DNA of 30,231 nt from DASWIG01 sp965371445 (GCA_965371445.1 CBDUYN010000129.1:1-30231); one strand, 5' to 3'; positions 1 to 7,896 are shown, numbered from the stretch's first letter. Translations and numbers: made by a program. Notes: generated by a model from the sequence alone, not told the origin.

Positions 1-60
1 GGGGGCATTTCGACCTGGCTGACTCCGCATAATCCGGGACTCGGCATAATCGCTGGGAGC

Positions 61-105
61 GCAGGCGTCTCGCCTGCCCGTCCCGTAGGGACGTCTTCGG
101 GACGG
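61..105. repeat. Tandem intergenic hairpins
   Basis: Two adjacent inverted repeats are visible. The first has a 7-bp stem, GCAGGCG at 61-67 and CGCCTGC at 71-77, with loop TCT. The second has CGTCCC at 79-84 pairing with GGGACG at 88-93, and CCGTCCC can alternatively pair with GGGACGG at 99-105. There is no T-run, so this is not a classical terminator. It resembles dispersed REP-type hairpins found between genes in large GC-rich genomes. Confidence 0.5.
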
Positions 106-681
106 AGAGGTCGATGCGGATGGCCGTGACCGGCCACCCAGGATGCGCCGCGGGCTTATCCTGGGCTTTGGGTTCTCGGAGGCAGCCTGCGCGGCCCGGG
201 ACGCAGCCGCGTTCCGACGCCTATCAAGGGGCCGTCGAGCTTCCCATGAATCCCTGGGATGTCGTATACTTCCATGCCATGAAGAATGCCCAGTTGACCA
301 TCCGCTCCGACACGGAAGAGATGCGACTGGAGGCGGACCTCGACGAGCTCCGCGGTGAGGTCGACCGCGTCCTGGATCGCATCGTCCCGGCAGCTTGCGC
401 CGACGGCACCCTCAAGATCTCGCTCGGTGGCGCTCCACCGCCGGCGCCGGCCCCACCTCCTCCTCCGCCGGAGACCTTCTGGAAGACGATCGTCGCGCGT
501 GGACACGGCGTCGGCTTGGGGCGTCGGTCCAGGCATGGGGGGCATTCTACACGGCCAACGGTTGAAGGGCCCCGGCGGCTCTCGAACCGTTCGACGGGTG
601 GTGAGGGCTGCCCCCCCGGCGGCTCTCGAGGTAGGATCTCTCCCAGAGGCGGATCTGTGGATCTGCAAGGAGGTGTGGAAG
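106..681. other. Gene-poor stretch with a doubtful ORF and a short direct repeat
   Basis: No convincing gene is seen. An open frame on the plus strand could begin at ATG 246 or 279. Its first 35 residues look protein-like (acidic, helical, from MKNAQLTIRSD), but it then runs into proline-rich and arginine-rich low-complexity sequence, as expected from a shadow frame or a decayed gene. A TATACT hexamer at 265-270 could be a -10 element for the start at 279. A 16-bp direct repeat (CCCCGGCGGCTCTCGA) occurs at 570-585 and 614-629. Nothing else is recognised. Confidence 0.35.
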
Positions 682-972
682 ATGAGTTGGCCCCCCAAGG
701 ACCTTGATGAGCTGCTTCGCAGAGCAGGGGAGATCCTACGCGAGGCCGGGGCGCGAGAGGTCTATGTCTTCGGCTCGGCGGCAACCGGACAGATGCATGT
801 GCACTCCGACATCGACCTCGCGGTCACAGGGCTGCCGCCCAGGGTCTTTTTTCCGACGATGGCCAAGGTGAGCGACGTCTTTGGGCGGGCTGTCGATCTC
901 GTTGATCTCGACGTCGTCAGTCCGTTTTCAACCTACCTCAGGGAAGAGGGAGAGCTTCGGCGTGTGGTCTAG
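682..972 (+). CDS. MNT-type nucleotidyltransferase antitoxin
   Basis: Small 96-residue nucleotidyltransferase-fold protein. The minimal NTase signature is clear: Gly31-Ser32 in FGSAAT, then Asp43 and Asp45 in HSDIDLAV, with a possible third acidic residue near Asp72-Asp75. Stand-alone MNT proteins of this size usually pair with a HEPN RNase and silence it by transferring AMP to a tyrosine near its active site. The ATG at 682 was chosen because an excellent Shine-Dalgarno AAGGAGG lies at 667-673. The next gene, a HEPN toxin, starts at GTG 962 inside this gene's 3' end, which is typical coupling. The protein appears full length although its partner is truncated. Confidence 0.85.
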   Translation: MSWPPKDLDELLRRAGEILREAGAREVYVFGSAATGQMHVHSDIDLAVTGLPPRVFFPTMAKVSDVFGRAVDLVDLDVVSPFSTYLREEGELRRVV

Positions 973-1285
973 ACTCAAGAAACAGATCGCCGTCGAGGAA
1001 GCCGAGCTCACGGAGCTTATTGAATTTCATCGGGAGCTTCTGGACAAAGGGCAGGAGCAGGCGCTCACCGGAATCGAGATCTCTGCTGCTGCGGCATTCC
1101 TCCACGCTCTTTATTCGGGAATCGAGAATTCCTTCCGCCGGATCGCCATCGAGCTAGATGACGGAATATCACGGAGTAGCGATTGGCACCAAACGCTGCT
1201 TCGGGAGATGACGCGACCGACGGAGAGGAGGCCGCAGGTCATCTCCGATGAGCGCGGGCGAGCTCACCCTCGGGGAGGAACTTGA
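962..1285 (+). pseudogene. HEPN (HepT-like) RNase toxin, 3'-truncated
   Basis: Starts at GTG 962, overlapping the MNT stop by 11 bases, with AG-rich Shine-Dalgarno sequence at about 945-954. The first 95 or so residues are a typical helical HEPN protein: an acidic N-terminal helix, the block EISAAAAFLHALYSGIENSFRR, then RPQVISDE. After ISDE, at about 1249, homology stops. The frame then runs about 12 more codons through sequence that is antisense to a Ser/Thr kinase shard. HEPN RNases carry their catalytic R-x4-6-H motif in the last helix, which is exactly the missing part, so the product should be inactive as an RNase. Call based on operon context and N-terminal pattern. Confidence 0.7.
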
Positions 1286-1342
1286 GGGCGACGCTCTGGC
1301 CGAGCTTGAGATCGTCGGCGCGGTAGACCTCGCCCATACCGT
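1248..1342 (-). pseudogene. Ser/Thr protein kinase N-lobe shard
   Basis: Reading the minus strand from 1342 gives GMGEVYRADDLKLGQSVALK followed by FLPE. This is the glycine-rich loop and the VALK lysine strand of a bacterial Hanks-type (PknB-like) kinase. Only about 32 residues are present. Upstream it joins directly, in frame, to an NB-ARC P-loop shard. Downstream it abuts the truncated HEPN gene. There is no start, catalytic loop or stop of its own, so it is a remnant. Confidence 0.75.
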
Positions 1343-1440
1343 AGGCGTACTCGACCGCCGTCTGCGTCTTGCCGATCCCGCCGAGGCCGCTGATCGCGGT
1401 CGTGCCGTCCGTTGCGAGGGACTCGCGGGACCAACACGGT
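1343..1440 (-). pseudogene. NB-ARC/STAND ATPase P-loop shard
   Basis: The minus strand encodes about 30 residues ending ISGLGGIGKTQTAVEYAY. This is the Walker A region of an NB-ARC-type STAND ATPase (G-L-G-G-I-G-K-T). It is fused in frame to the kinase glycine-loop shard at about 1342. Neither flank continues the NB-ARC fold, so it is an orphan fragment lying in the leader of the TonB receptor gene. Confidence 0.7.
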
Positions 1441-1464
1441 GACCGACGATACGGGAGATTGCCA

Positions 1465-2742
1465 ATGAAGAGCTCAGATTCGAGATTCACCGGATGGGTA
1501 CTCGCCGGAGCTCTGGCTCTGCTCCTGGTGACGCCGCTTGCCGCCCAACGGACCACGGGCCAGATCTCCGGGACGGTCGAGGACCCCTCCGGGGCCGCGC
1601 TGCCGGGCGTGACGGTGTCCTTGAACGGCCCCACTGTCGTCGGCACCCGAACGACCGAGACCAACGCCAGCGGCTTTTACCGCTTCCTCTCGCTGCCGCC
1701 GGGTCGCTACCAGCTGAGCTTCAGCCTCGAGAGCTTCGCCACCCAGACCCGCGACGGAGTCCGCGTCTCACTCGGCGCCACCACCGTGGAGGATGCGACG
1801 CTGCGCCTTGGCGATGTCGAAGAGACCATCACCGTCATCGCCGATGCCTCGGTGGTCGACACCTCGTCGAACGAGGTCGGGGCGAACTACGGCCGCGACT
1901 GGGTGGAAAACGCGCCGGTGGGGCGCTCGAGCTTCAACGACCTGGTGGCCGCAGCCCCCGGCTCCCTGCAGGCGGGCGAGGGCGAATTCGATACCCGTCG
2001 GACGATGGTCTACGGCTCGTCGTTCGACGAGAATTTGTTCCAACTCGACGGCGTCGACATCAACGACAACTTCTTCAACACGCAGACGGCTCTGCCCAAC
2101 ATCGACGCCATCGAAGAGGTCGAGGTCCTCTCTCTCGGAGCGCCGGCGGAGTACGGCAACGTGAACGGCGCGGTCTACAACATCGTCACCCGCCAGGGCA
2201 CGAACCAGTTCCACGGCGACCTCAACGTCTTCACCCAGAGCGACAGCCTGACCAGCCGCAACACCTCCGAGGAGGAGGATGGCGGCTTCCCGTTCCAGCG
2301 CGACGAGCTCCTGGACTACAGCGCTCAGCTCGGCGGCCGGCTGGTCGAAGACCGGTTGTGGTTCTTCGCTTCGTTCCAGCACCAGGAGGAGGGCTTCTCG
2401 AGCGTCGGCAACGACCCCTCGATCGGCACGATCCACCCCGACAAAGACCGTTACTTCGGCAAGCTGAACCTGCAGCTCAATCCGAGCCACAGCCTCCAGC
2501 TCACCTATCACCAGGACGATGCGTTCATCCCTGACCCTCTGGATCCCAACGTAGCTCCCTCCGCGGCGGTGGCCAGTGATGGCACCACCCCGGCCCCAGG
2601 TGTGGGCTATAGCGGCGTCGTGACGGACAAGACCCTCGTCGAGGTCCGCGCCACCGGCTTTTATGCCGACATCTTCCCGGGACCGCCCGATGACTTCATC
2701 CTGCCCCGCCGGGTGCAGCTGGGAGCGAAGCTCCGGTTCTGA
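1465..2742 (+). CDS. TonB-dependent receptor, internally deleted
   Basis: 425-residue product from ATG 1465, chosen because GGGAG lies about 8 bases upstream and a clean signal peptide follows (hydrophobic stretch ending TPLAAQ). A carboxypeptidase-regulatory (Ig-like) domain comes next (GQISGTVEDPSGAALPGVTV), then a plug domain (VDINDNFFNTQTALPN, EYGNVNGAVYNIVTRQGTN) and the first barrel strands. Family members of this architecture are usually 900-1100 residues. Here, early barrel sequence ending near ATGFYA jumps straight to a final strand, RRVQLGAKLRF, with the terminal aromatic residue typical of outer-membrane barrels. Most of the barrel is missing in frame, with the junction near 2665-2690. 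It probably cannot form a pore, although it would be exported. Its end faces the next gene's end with a 27-bp gap. Confidence 0.75.
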   Translation: MKSSDSRFTGWVLAGALALLLVTPLAAQRTTGQISGTVEDPSGAALPGVTVSLNGPTVVGTRTTETNASGFYRFLSLPPGRYQLSFSLESFATQTRDGVRVSLGATTVEDATLRLGDVEETITVIADASVVDTSSNEVGANYGRDWVENAPVGRSSFNDLVAAAPGSLQAGEGEFDTRRTMVYGSSFDENLFQLDGVDINDNFFNTQTALPNIDAIEEVEVLSLGAPAEYGNVNGAVYNIVTRQGTNQFHGDLNVFTQSDSLTSRNTSEEEDGGFPFQRDELLDYSAQLGGRLVEDRLWFFASFQHQEEGFSSVGNDPSIGTIHPDKDRYFGKLNLQLNPSHSLQLTYHQDDAFIPDPLDPNVAPSAAVASDGTTPAPGVGYSGVVTDKTLVEVRATGFYADIFPGPPDDFILPRRVQLGAKLRF

Positions 2743-2769
2743 ATCAGTCGACCAACCAGGAGCCTCCAC

Positions 2770-5700
2770 TCAGCTCCCTCCCGAATACCCCGGACCGCGC
2801 ACCACCATGCCTGGACGGCGGTCCGTAATGCGTCCCCGGTCCAACACGATCTCTCCGTTCACCAAGACGTACTCGATCCCCTGCGAGTACTGGTGAGGTT
2901 GTTCGTAAGTCGCCCGGTCAGCAACCGTCTCCGGATCGAAGATGACGATGTCCGCATAGAAGCCCTCCCGCAAGAGCCCCCGGTCCCGGATTCCGAGTCT
3001 CTGGGCGGGCAGCGAAGTGGACTTGCGGATCGCCTCCTCGAGGCCGAAGGACCTCCGCTCCCGCACGTAGCGGCTGAGGACTCGCGGGAACGTACCGTAG
3101 GCCCTGGGGTGGGTGAGCCCGGTGGACAGGGGGCCGTCCAGGGCCCCGAGATCACCGTCCGTGCCGAACGCCACCCAGGGCTGCCGCAGCGCCAGCTCCA
3201 GGTCCGTCTCGTCGGTGAGGTGGGAGATGAAGCCGCCGCCTCCCGCCATGATGATGTCCAGGATCATCTCCCGCGGGTCTTTGGACTGCTCCGCGGCGAT
3301 GTCGGCGAGGCCCTGCCCTTCCAGGTGTCGCAGAGCGTCGTCCCCGCCGACGTCGAGGATGACGAATCCCTTCGCGCCGCCCACTCCGAGGTACTCGTTC
3401 TCCCACTCCGCGGTGGGCGTCTCCAACTCGCGCTTGATGCGCTCGCGGACGGTCGGGTCGCGCAGGCGCCTGCGGATCTCCGCGCCGCTCCCCTCGCGGG
3501 CCCAGGGGGGGAGGATATCGAGCAGGCCCGCGCTGCCCCAGAGGTAAGGGTAGACGTCCGCCGCGACGTCCAGGCCTGCCCGGCGCGCGGCCTCGAAGCG
3601 TTCGACGACCTCCGGCATCTTGCCCCAATTCGCCACGTAGGCGGCCTTCAGGTGAGTGACGTTGACGCGGATGGCAGCCTCCCGGGCGATGTGGAAGACC
3701 TCGTCGAGGGATGCAAAGAGCGCGTCGCCCTCGCTGCGCTGGTGGGTCTGGTAGGCGCCGCCGTAGCGGGCCGCGACGCGCGCCATGGCGACCAGCTCCG
3801 CGGTGCTGTTGAAGCGATCCGGCACGTACATCAGAGCCGAGTACACGCCGAGCGCACCGTCCTCCATGGCCTCGGCGACAAGGCGCTCCATCTCGCGGAG
3901 CTCCGTCTCCGTCGCCGGCCGGTTCTCGGTACCGACGACGATCTCGCGGACGGTCGACGTGCCCACGTACGTTGCGAAGTTGACCGTCGGGGGGTTCGCC
4001 CCCAGGCGCTCGAAGAAGTCCGCAAGAGTGCGCCAGTCGGGCGTGATCCCGAAGCGCTTGAAGGACCCCAGGCGCTCGGCCAAGTACTGCTCGCTGGTCG
4101 GGGCTACGGACTCACCCTCGCCCTCCACGACCAGCGTGATGCCCTGCGTCACCGTGCTCGCGGCGCGCGGGTCCACGAGCAGGAGCCAGGAGGCGTGGCT
4201 GTGCATGTCAATGAAGCCGGGAGCCGCGACAAGACCTCGGGCGTCGAGGGTACGCTCGGCCTGCGCCTCGTCCAAGTCGCCGACGGCCGCGATGCGGTTG
4301 CCGCGAATGCCCACGTCCCCCCGGAACCAGGGGTTGCCCGTCCCATCGACGATGCGGGCGTTCGCAACGATCAGGTCATAGGCGCGGACAACCCCACGAG
4401 TGCCGGTCGGCGTCCGGCGGAACTTCAGATTCCGAACCGACCCCGCCTGTAGCGTGAATCCGCTGATCTCTCCGCTCTCGTCTCTGGAAAAGTCCAGCCT
4501 GTGGCGTCCCCAACCGAGACGGTTGCCGGAGTACGCTTCGAGAGCGTTCGCGGTGCCGCGGAGCTCCAAGACCAGCGCACTGTCTCTGATCTTCAGGTTG
4601 TACACGATGTCCAGCTCGTCGCTGTAGTAACTCCCGGCGTAGGTCCGGAGCTCAGAGGACGAAAGCGCGATGGTCTGCGGCCTGTCGGGTCGAGGCGGAT
4701 GCGACCGTCTCGGCTTCGGGGGTTCGGTGAACTGATCCGCCAGATACAGATCCGCGACTTTTCTGGCCAGTCGTCGCGGTTCAAACGTGCTCACGTTCGA
4801 CAAGATCACGACCGAGAATCGCTGCTCGGGAAACCGCATGTAGTGCGCGACAAAACCGACGGCGGAGCCTCCATGACCGAACGTTCTCAAGCCCCTGTAG
4901 TCCCCGATCTCGAGCCCGTGCGCGTAGGAGAGCTCGTCACCGTTGTCCAGTCTCCCACGCCTCAACATGGTCTCGATCAAGCGCTGTGTTCCGCTGCCCA
5001 GCTTGTTGTCATGGAAGTTCCGGTCCCATTGCAGAAAATCCTCCACGGTGGTGATGACGCCCAGGTCGCCGATCACCTCCAGCCGCAGGATGTCCAGTCG
5101 GTATCCGCCGTCTGCTGTGGGCGAGTATCCGATCCCTCGGTTCCTGATGATCGCGTTCGGGTCGTCATGGAAACGGGTGCTCTCCATACCGAGCGGATCA
5201 AAAATGTGTTTCTTGGCGAACGCGCTGGTTTTCATGCCGCCGACACGACTTACGATTTCCGCTAATAGAAAATATCCCGAGTTCGAATACAAAAATTTCT
5301 CACCGGGCTCGAAGTCGAGCTCCTTCTGCCGAGCGAGCATGTCAAGCAGGTCCTGTGGCGTGTAGACGTATCCGCTTCCTTCCGGCTTCCCTATCAACGA
5401 CACCAAGGTGAGATACTCGCGTATGCCGCTGGTATGGTGTAACAGGTGATCGATCGTGATGGGCTCTCCATAGTCAGGCATCTCCGGCAGGTATTTTCGA
5501 ATGTCGTCGTCAAAGGCCAGCTTGCCCTGTTCGGCGAGCAGGGCGATACACATGGCAACGAACTGTTTGGAGATGGACCCGGTCCGCAATACGGTTTGTG
5601 GCGTCATGGGAGTGCCGTCGTCGAGGTTGGCCACGCCGTAGCCGCGGGCGTAGAGGATCTTTCCGTCCTTGAAGGTCCCGACCGCCGCCCCCGGTGAGTC

Positions 5701-5856
5701 CTCTCTGTCCCACTGGACGAAGAGCTCGTCGACCTTGTCGGCAAGCTCTGTGTGTGGGTACCCCTGGGAGGCAGCCTCGTCCCGCGCCGTCAGGCCGACG
5801 ACCGCGACGACTGTCAAGGACAGTATGCGCTTCCTGATTCTGCGTTCACTCCTCAT
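2770..5856 (-). CDS. Serine beta-lactamase-fold hydrolase fused to N-acyl-D-amino-acid deacylase
   Basis: 1028 residues in one frame. Residues 1-31 are a signal peptide. Residues about 35-380 form a serine beta-lactamase/PBP-like (class C, esterase-like) domain with S94-I-S-K97, Y190-S-N192 and H328-G-G330. A small beta-rich domain follows at about 395-490. Residues 492-1028 form an amidohydrolase of the D-aminoacylase family: H552-S-H554, a possible bridging Glu578 or Glu580 in place of Cys, H705 in YQTHQRSEG, H735 in NVTHLKA and Asp900 in FGTDGD. All expected zinc ligands are present. The two catalytic modules suggest coupled hydrolysis of D-amino-acid-containing peptides or acylated D-amino acids in the periplasm; the substrate is inferred. 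No good Shine-Dalgarno is visible at ATG 5856. Pieces of a second copy lie at 6492-6660 and 7748-7896. Confidence 0.88.
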   Translation of the reverse strand: MRSERRIRKRILSLTVVAVVGLTARDEAASQGYPHTELADKVDELFVQWDREDSPGAAVGTFKDGKILYARGYGVANLDDGTPMTPQTVLRTGSISKQFVAMCIALLAEQGKLAFDDDIRKYLPEMPDYGEPITIDHLLHHTSGIREYLTLVSLIGKPEGSGYVYTPQDLLDMLARQKELDFEPGEKFLYSNSGYFLLAEIVSRVGGMKTSAFAKKHIFDPLGMESTRFHDDPNAIIRNRGIGYSPTADGGYRLDILRLEVIGDLGVITTVEDFLQWDRNFHDNKLGSGTQRLIETMLRRGRLDNGDELSYAHGLEIGDYRGLRTFGHGGSAVGFVAHYMRFPEQRFSVVILSNVSTFEPRRLARKVADLYLADQFTEPPKPRRSHPPRPDRPQTIALSSSELRTYAGSYYSDELDIVYNLKIRDSALVLELRGTANALEAYSGNRLGWGRHRLDFSRDESGEISGFTLQAGSVRNLKFRRTPTGTRGVVRAYDLIVANARIVDGTGNPWFRGDVGIRGNRIAAVGDLDEAQAERTLDARGLVAAPGFIDMHSHASWLLLVDPRAASTVTQGITLVVEGEGESVAPTSEQYLAERLGSFKRFGITPDWRTLADFFERLGANPPTVNFATYVGTSTVREIVVGTENRPATETELREMERLVAEAMEDGALGVYSALMYVPDRFNSTAELVAMARVAARYGGAYQTHQRSEGDALFASLDEVFHIAREAAIRVNVTHLKAAYVANWGKMPEVVERFEAARRAGLDVAADVYPYLWGSAGLLDILPPWAREGSGAEIRRRLRDPTVRERIKRELETPTAEWENEYLGVGGAKGFVILDVGGDDALRHLEGQGLADIAAEQSKDPREMILDIIMAGGGGFISHLTDETDLELALRQPWVAFGTDGDLGALDGPLSTGLTHPRAYGTFPRVLSRYVRERRSFGLEEAIRKSTSLPAQRLGIRDRGLLREGFYADIVIFDPETVADRATYEQPHQYSQGIEYVLVNGEIVLDRGRITDRRPGMVVRGPGYSGGS

Positions 5857-5960
5857 GAAGTCAGGCTACAGCGACTGGGAGGTGCCTGCAAAGGTGTTTC
5901 GCGCCAAAGGTACGCAGAAGCGAAGCTCGCGGCCGGATCCCGGAGCTTGGCTGCTCAGGG

Positions 5961-6435
5961 TCACGGCGGTTCGCCCGGAGCCGTCGCCGCGAGCTCCGAA
6001 AGACGGTCGCGGGCGGGCTGGAAATCGGGACGGACCTTGAGAGCGCTCTCGAACAGGGGCCGGGCGGCGGCCGAACGGCCCTGGCGAACGAGGGCCAGCC
6101 CGAGGTTGTAGGCGTGGCGAGGGTCGGCCGGGTCGAGCGCTTCGCGGAAGGCGCCTTCCGCCTCGGCGAACCGCCCGGCGCTCCCCAGGGCTTTCCAATA
6201 CCTCGCCCCGGCGGGCTCGAGCTCCACGGCGGTGGACGAGGCGGAGCTCGCTCCAGCCGAAGCGTAGACGTGGTACGAGGGATTCGGCGTAAGGGGGCAC
6301 GTCGGGGGGCGCCGGTCCACCGCGAAGCGTTACCGCCAGGCTCCGCCCGGAAAGCTCCGCGCCGACGGACGGTGAGACGCCCACCAGCTCGAGGATCGTC
6401 GGGTAGAGGTCGACCAGGCCCATCACGCTCGTGAG
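5961..6435 (-). pseudogene. C-terminal remnant of sulfatase-TPR protein
   Basis: The minus strand from about 6435 encodes MGLVDLYPTILELVGV and then PPYAESLVPRLRFGWSELR, the late part of an alkaline-phosphatase-superfamily sulfatase. After a frame change near 6260 it encodes tetratricopeptide repeats (LEPAGARYWKALGSAGRFAEAEGAF, AYNLGLALVRQGRSAAARPL) and stops at 5961-5963. Catalytic and metal-binding parts are absent. The 55 bases at 6377-6431 match 8297-8351 with two differences, so part of the gene occurs twice. On the minus strand this piece is the logical 3' end of the broken gene whose 5' part lies at 7897-8935. Confidence 0.7.
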
Positions 6436-6491
6436 CCACTTCTGCTGGCATCGACATGATCATAGCAGGACATTGGCTGCCGCGTCCTGGC

Positions 6492-6660
6492 GGAGCCTCC
6501 ACTCAGCTCCCTCCCGAATACCGTAGGCCCTGGGGTGGGTGAGCCCAGTGGCCATGGGGCCGTCCAAGGCCCCAAGGTCGCCGTCCGTGCCGAACGCCAC
6601 CCAGGGCTGCCGCAGCGCCAGCTCCGTCTCGTCGGTGAGGTGAGAGATTGAAGCCGCCGG
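6492..6660 (-). pseudogene. Remnant of D-aminoacylase, C-terminal part (second copy)
   Basis: Bases 6492-6522 match 2759-2789 exactly. From 6519 the sequence matches 3093 onward with scattered changes and a 6-base deletion. The encoded part corresponds to residues about 877-921 of the intact neighbour (HLTDET, WVAFGTDGDLGALDG, TGLTHPRAYG) and then its extreme C-terminus. The intervening 307 bases are deleted at a TACC shared by both ends. Same strand as the intact gene, which suggests a decayed paralogue. Confidence 0.8.
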
Positions 6661-6677
6661 CCGACGCCGTCTCCAGG

Positions 6678-7382
6678 CTACGCAGACGTCTTCAGTCGTT
6701 CGACGAAGGCCCCGTGTTCGGCGGTGGCGAGCCCCTTCTCCAGAACCTCTCGCACTGCCCCGAGGTCCCCTCGCGCCAGCGCTGCCGTGTCGAGCCACAG
6801 CCCGGGGAAGGCTTCGCTTCGCGTGACCCCGTCGTCGTCGCCGGTCAGCTTCTCGTAGCTCCCTCCCCGCAGGACGAACCAGTCGATCTCGCCCTCGAGG
6901 ACGCGCCAGACGACGTACTCGCGCACACCGTTGCGGCGGTAGGCGTCACGCTTGTCGCCCAGGTCGTAGCTGGCGGAGGACGAGGCGATCTCGGCGACCA
7001 ACTCGGGCGCCCCCTCGACGTAGTCGTCGTCGCTGATCCTCGCCTGTCCTCCCAGAGCCGGATCCACCATCAGCAGGACGTCCGGCTGTGGCTCGTTGTC
7101 GAGATCCAGCCGTACAGTCGAATTGTCGCCCAGCACCACGCCCGGCGTCGCGGCTTCGTAGGAGGTCAGCCACCAGTTCACGTGACTATGGGGCTGTCCA
7201 TGGAGACGCAGGCGTACCGGGGAAGGCATGTAGACCACTCCTTCGACCAACTCCGCCTTCTTCACCTCGAGCGCCGCCTCGTAGCGGCGTTCGAACTCGC
7301 AGCGCGTGAGGCGGTCGCCGTTCTCGAGAGGCGGGATCTCGGTAAAGGCTTGCGGCAGGGTCGCATGGGCTGAAGAGGACAT
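6678..7382 (-). CDS. Uma2 family endonuclease-like protein
   Basis: 234 residues from ATG 7382; a TTG at 7394 in the same frame is an alternative start. Matches the Uma2/DUF820 family, which has a PD-(D/E)xK nuclease fold. The N-terminus IPPLENGDRLTRCEFERRYE is typical, and the core has PQPDVLLM with the catalytic Asp, PELVAEIASSS with Glu, and DLGDKRDAYRRNGVREYVVW with the Lys. Length is normal for the family. Uma2 genes are abundant in cyanobacteria, Planctomycetes and Acidobacteriota, often in mobile or repeat-rich regions, and their role is not settled. This is the only intact gene in a stretch of fragments, lying between two pieces of a decayed amidohydrolase. A 25-codon ORF ends just upstream and may be co-transcribed. 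Confidence 0.88.
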   Translation of the reverse strand: MSSSAHATLPQAFTEIPPLENGDRLTRCEFERRYEAALEVKKAELVEGVVYMPSPVRLRLHGQPHSHVNWWLTSYEAATPGVVLGDNSTVRLDLDNEPQPDVLLMVDPALGGQARISDDDYVEGAPELVAEIASSSASYDLGDKRDAYRRNGVREYVVWRVLEGEIDWFVLRGGSYEKLTGDDDGVTRSEAFPGLWLDTAALARGDLGAVREVLEKGLATAEHGAFVERLKTSA

Positions 7383-7390
7383 CTCGGCGT

Positions 7391-7468
7391 TCAATCGTCG
7401 GCCAAGTCGAGCCCGCCTTCCAGGGTGACCTCGGAGGTGGTAGCGGGCTTGGGTAGTATCGGGCTCAT
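7391..7468 (-). CDS. Possible 25-residue leader peptide before the Uma2 gene
   Basis: ATG at 7468 opens a 25-codon frame (MSPILPKPATTSEVTLEGG and so on) whose TGA at 7393-7391 overlaps the TTG alternative start of the Uma2 gene and lies 8 bases before its ATG. A TAGAAT hexamer sits about 10 bases upstream of the start, in a spacing used by leaderless transcripts. This arrangement suggests translational coupling. The peptide is not recognised and codon evidence is too short to be decisive. It could be a chance ORF in the leader. Confidence 0.35.
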   Translation of the reverse strand: MSPILPKPATTSEVTLEGGLDLADD

Positions 7469-7510
7469 GACGCCGTCATTCTAGCACGACGCCTGGTAAC
7501 CAGAGACGAA

Positions 7511-7665
7511 ATGCCCGCCCCCTCGACGCCTTTCTCGGCGATCAGGATGCCATTTTTTGTCACCAGGCCGATCAGCATGATCATGCCGATCTGGCTGAAG
7601 ATGTTGAGAGTCAGCCCGAAGTACCACAGCGCGAAGAGGGCGCCAAAAAGCGCAGGCGGGGCACT
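7511..7665 (-). pseudogene. AcrB-type RND efflux permease shard
   Basis: The minus strand encodes ALFALWYFGLTLNIFSQIGM and then IMLIGLVTKNGILIAE, the TM9-TM10 region of a HAE-1/AcrB-type RND pump, including the Lys of the proton relay (TKN). Only about 50 residues remain and both flanks are unrelated. It differs from the TM10 of the RND protein at 20157-25037, so it comes from a different paralogue. Confidence 0.75.
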
Positions 7666-7747
7666 TGACGGGGGTGGCGGGTGTCGAAACGGGCCTTCGA
7701 CTGCGGTTGAAGCCCTCGTGCTAGCCGGCGGCGAGCAGAGCCTCACG

Positions 7748-7896
7748 CGGGAGCCGCGACGAGACCTCGGGCGTCGATGGTGCGCTCGGCCTGCGCCTCG
7801 TCCAGGTCGCCGACGGCCGCGATGCGGTTGCCGCGAATGCCCACGTCCCCCCGGAACCAGGGGTTGCCCGTCCCATCGACGATGCGGGCGTTCGCA
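7748..7896 (-). pseudogene. Remnant of D-aminoacylase, N-terminal part (second copy)
   Basis: 149 bases match 4218-4366 of the intact gene with only four differences. They encode residues about 497-546 of the amidohydrolase module (ANARIVDGTGNPWFRGDVGI and onward to GLVAAP). The zinc-binding HxH that follows in the intact gene is missing. Orientation and order relative to the piece at 6492-6660 agree with one decayed second copy that now surrounds the Uma2 gene. Confidence 0.88.

Noticed and set aside
2893..4452. Plus-strand frame opposite the D-aminoacylase module
   Set aside because: No domain and biased composition; the minus strand holds all the metal ligands of the amidohydrolase.
7511..7665. 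RND shard as a duplicated piece of the RND-ABC fusion gene
   Set aside because: Its TM10 keeps Lys (LVTKNGILIAE) whereas the fusion has Asn (LTVNPAILLVD), so it derives from a different RND paralogue.
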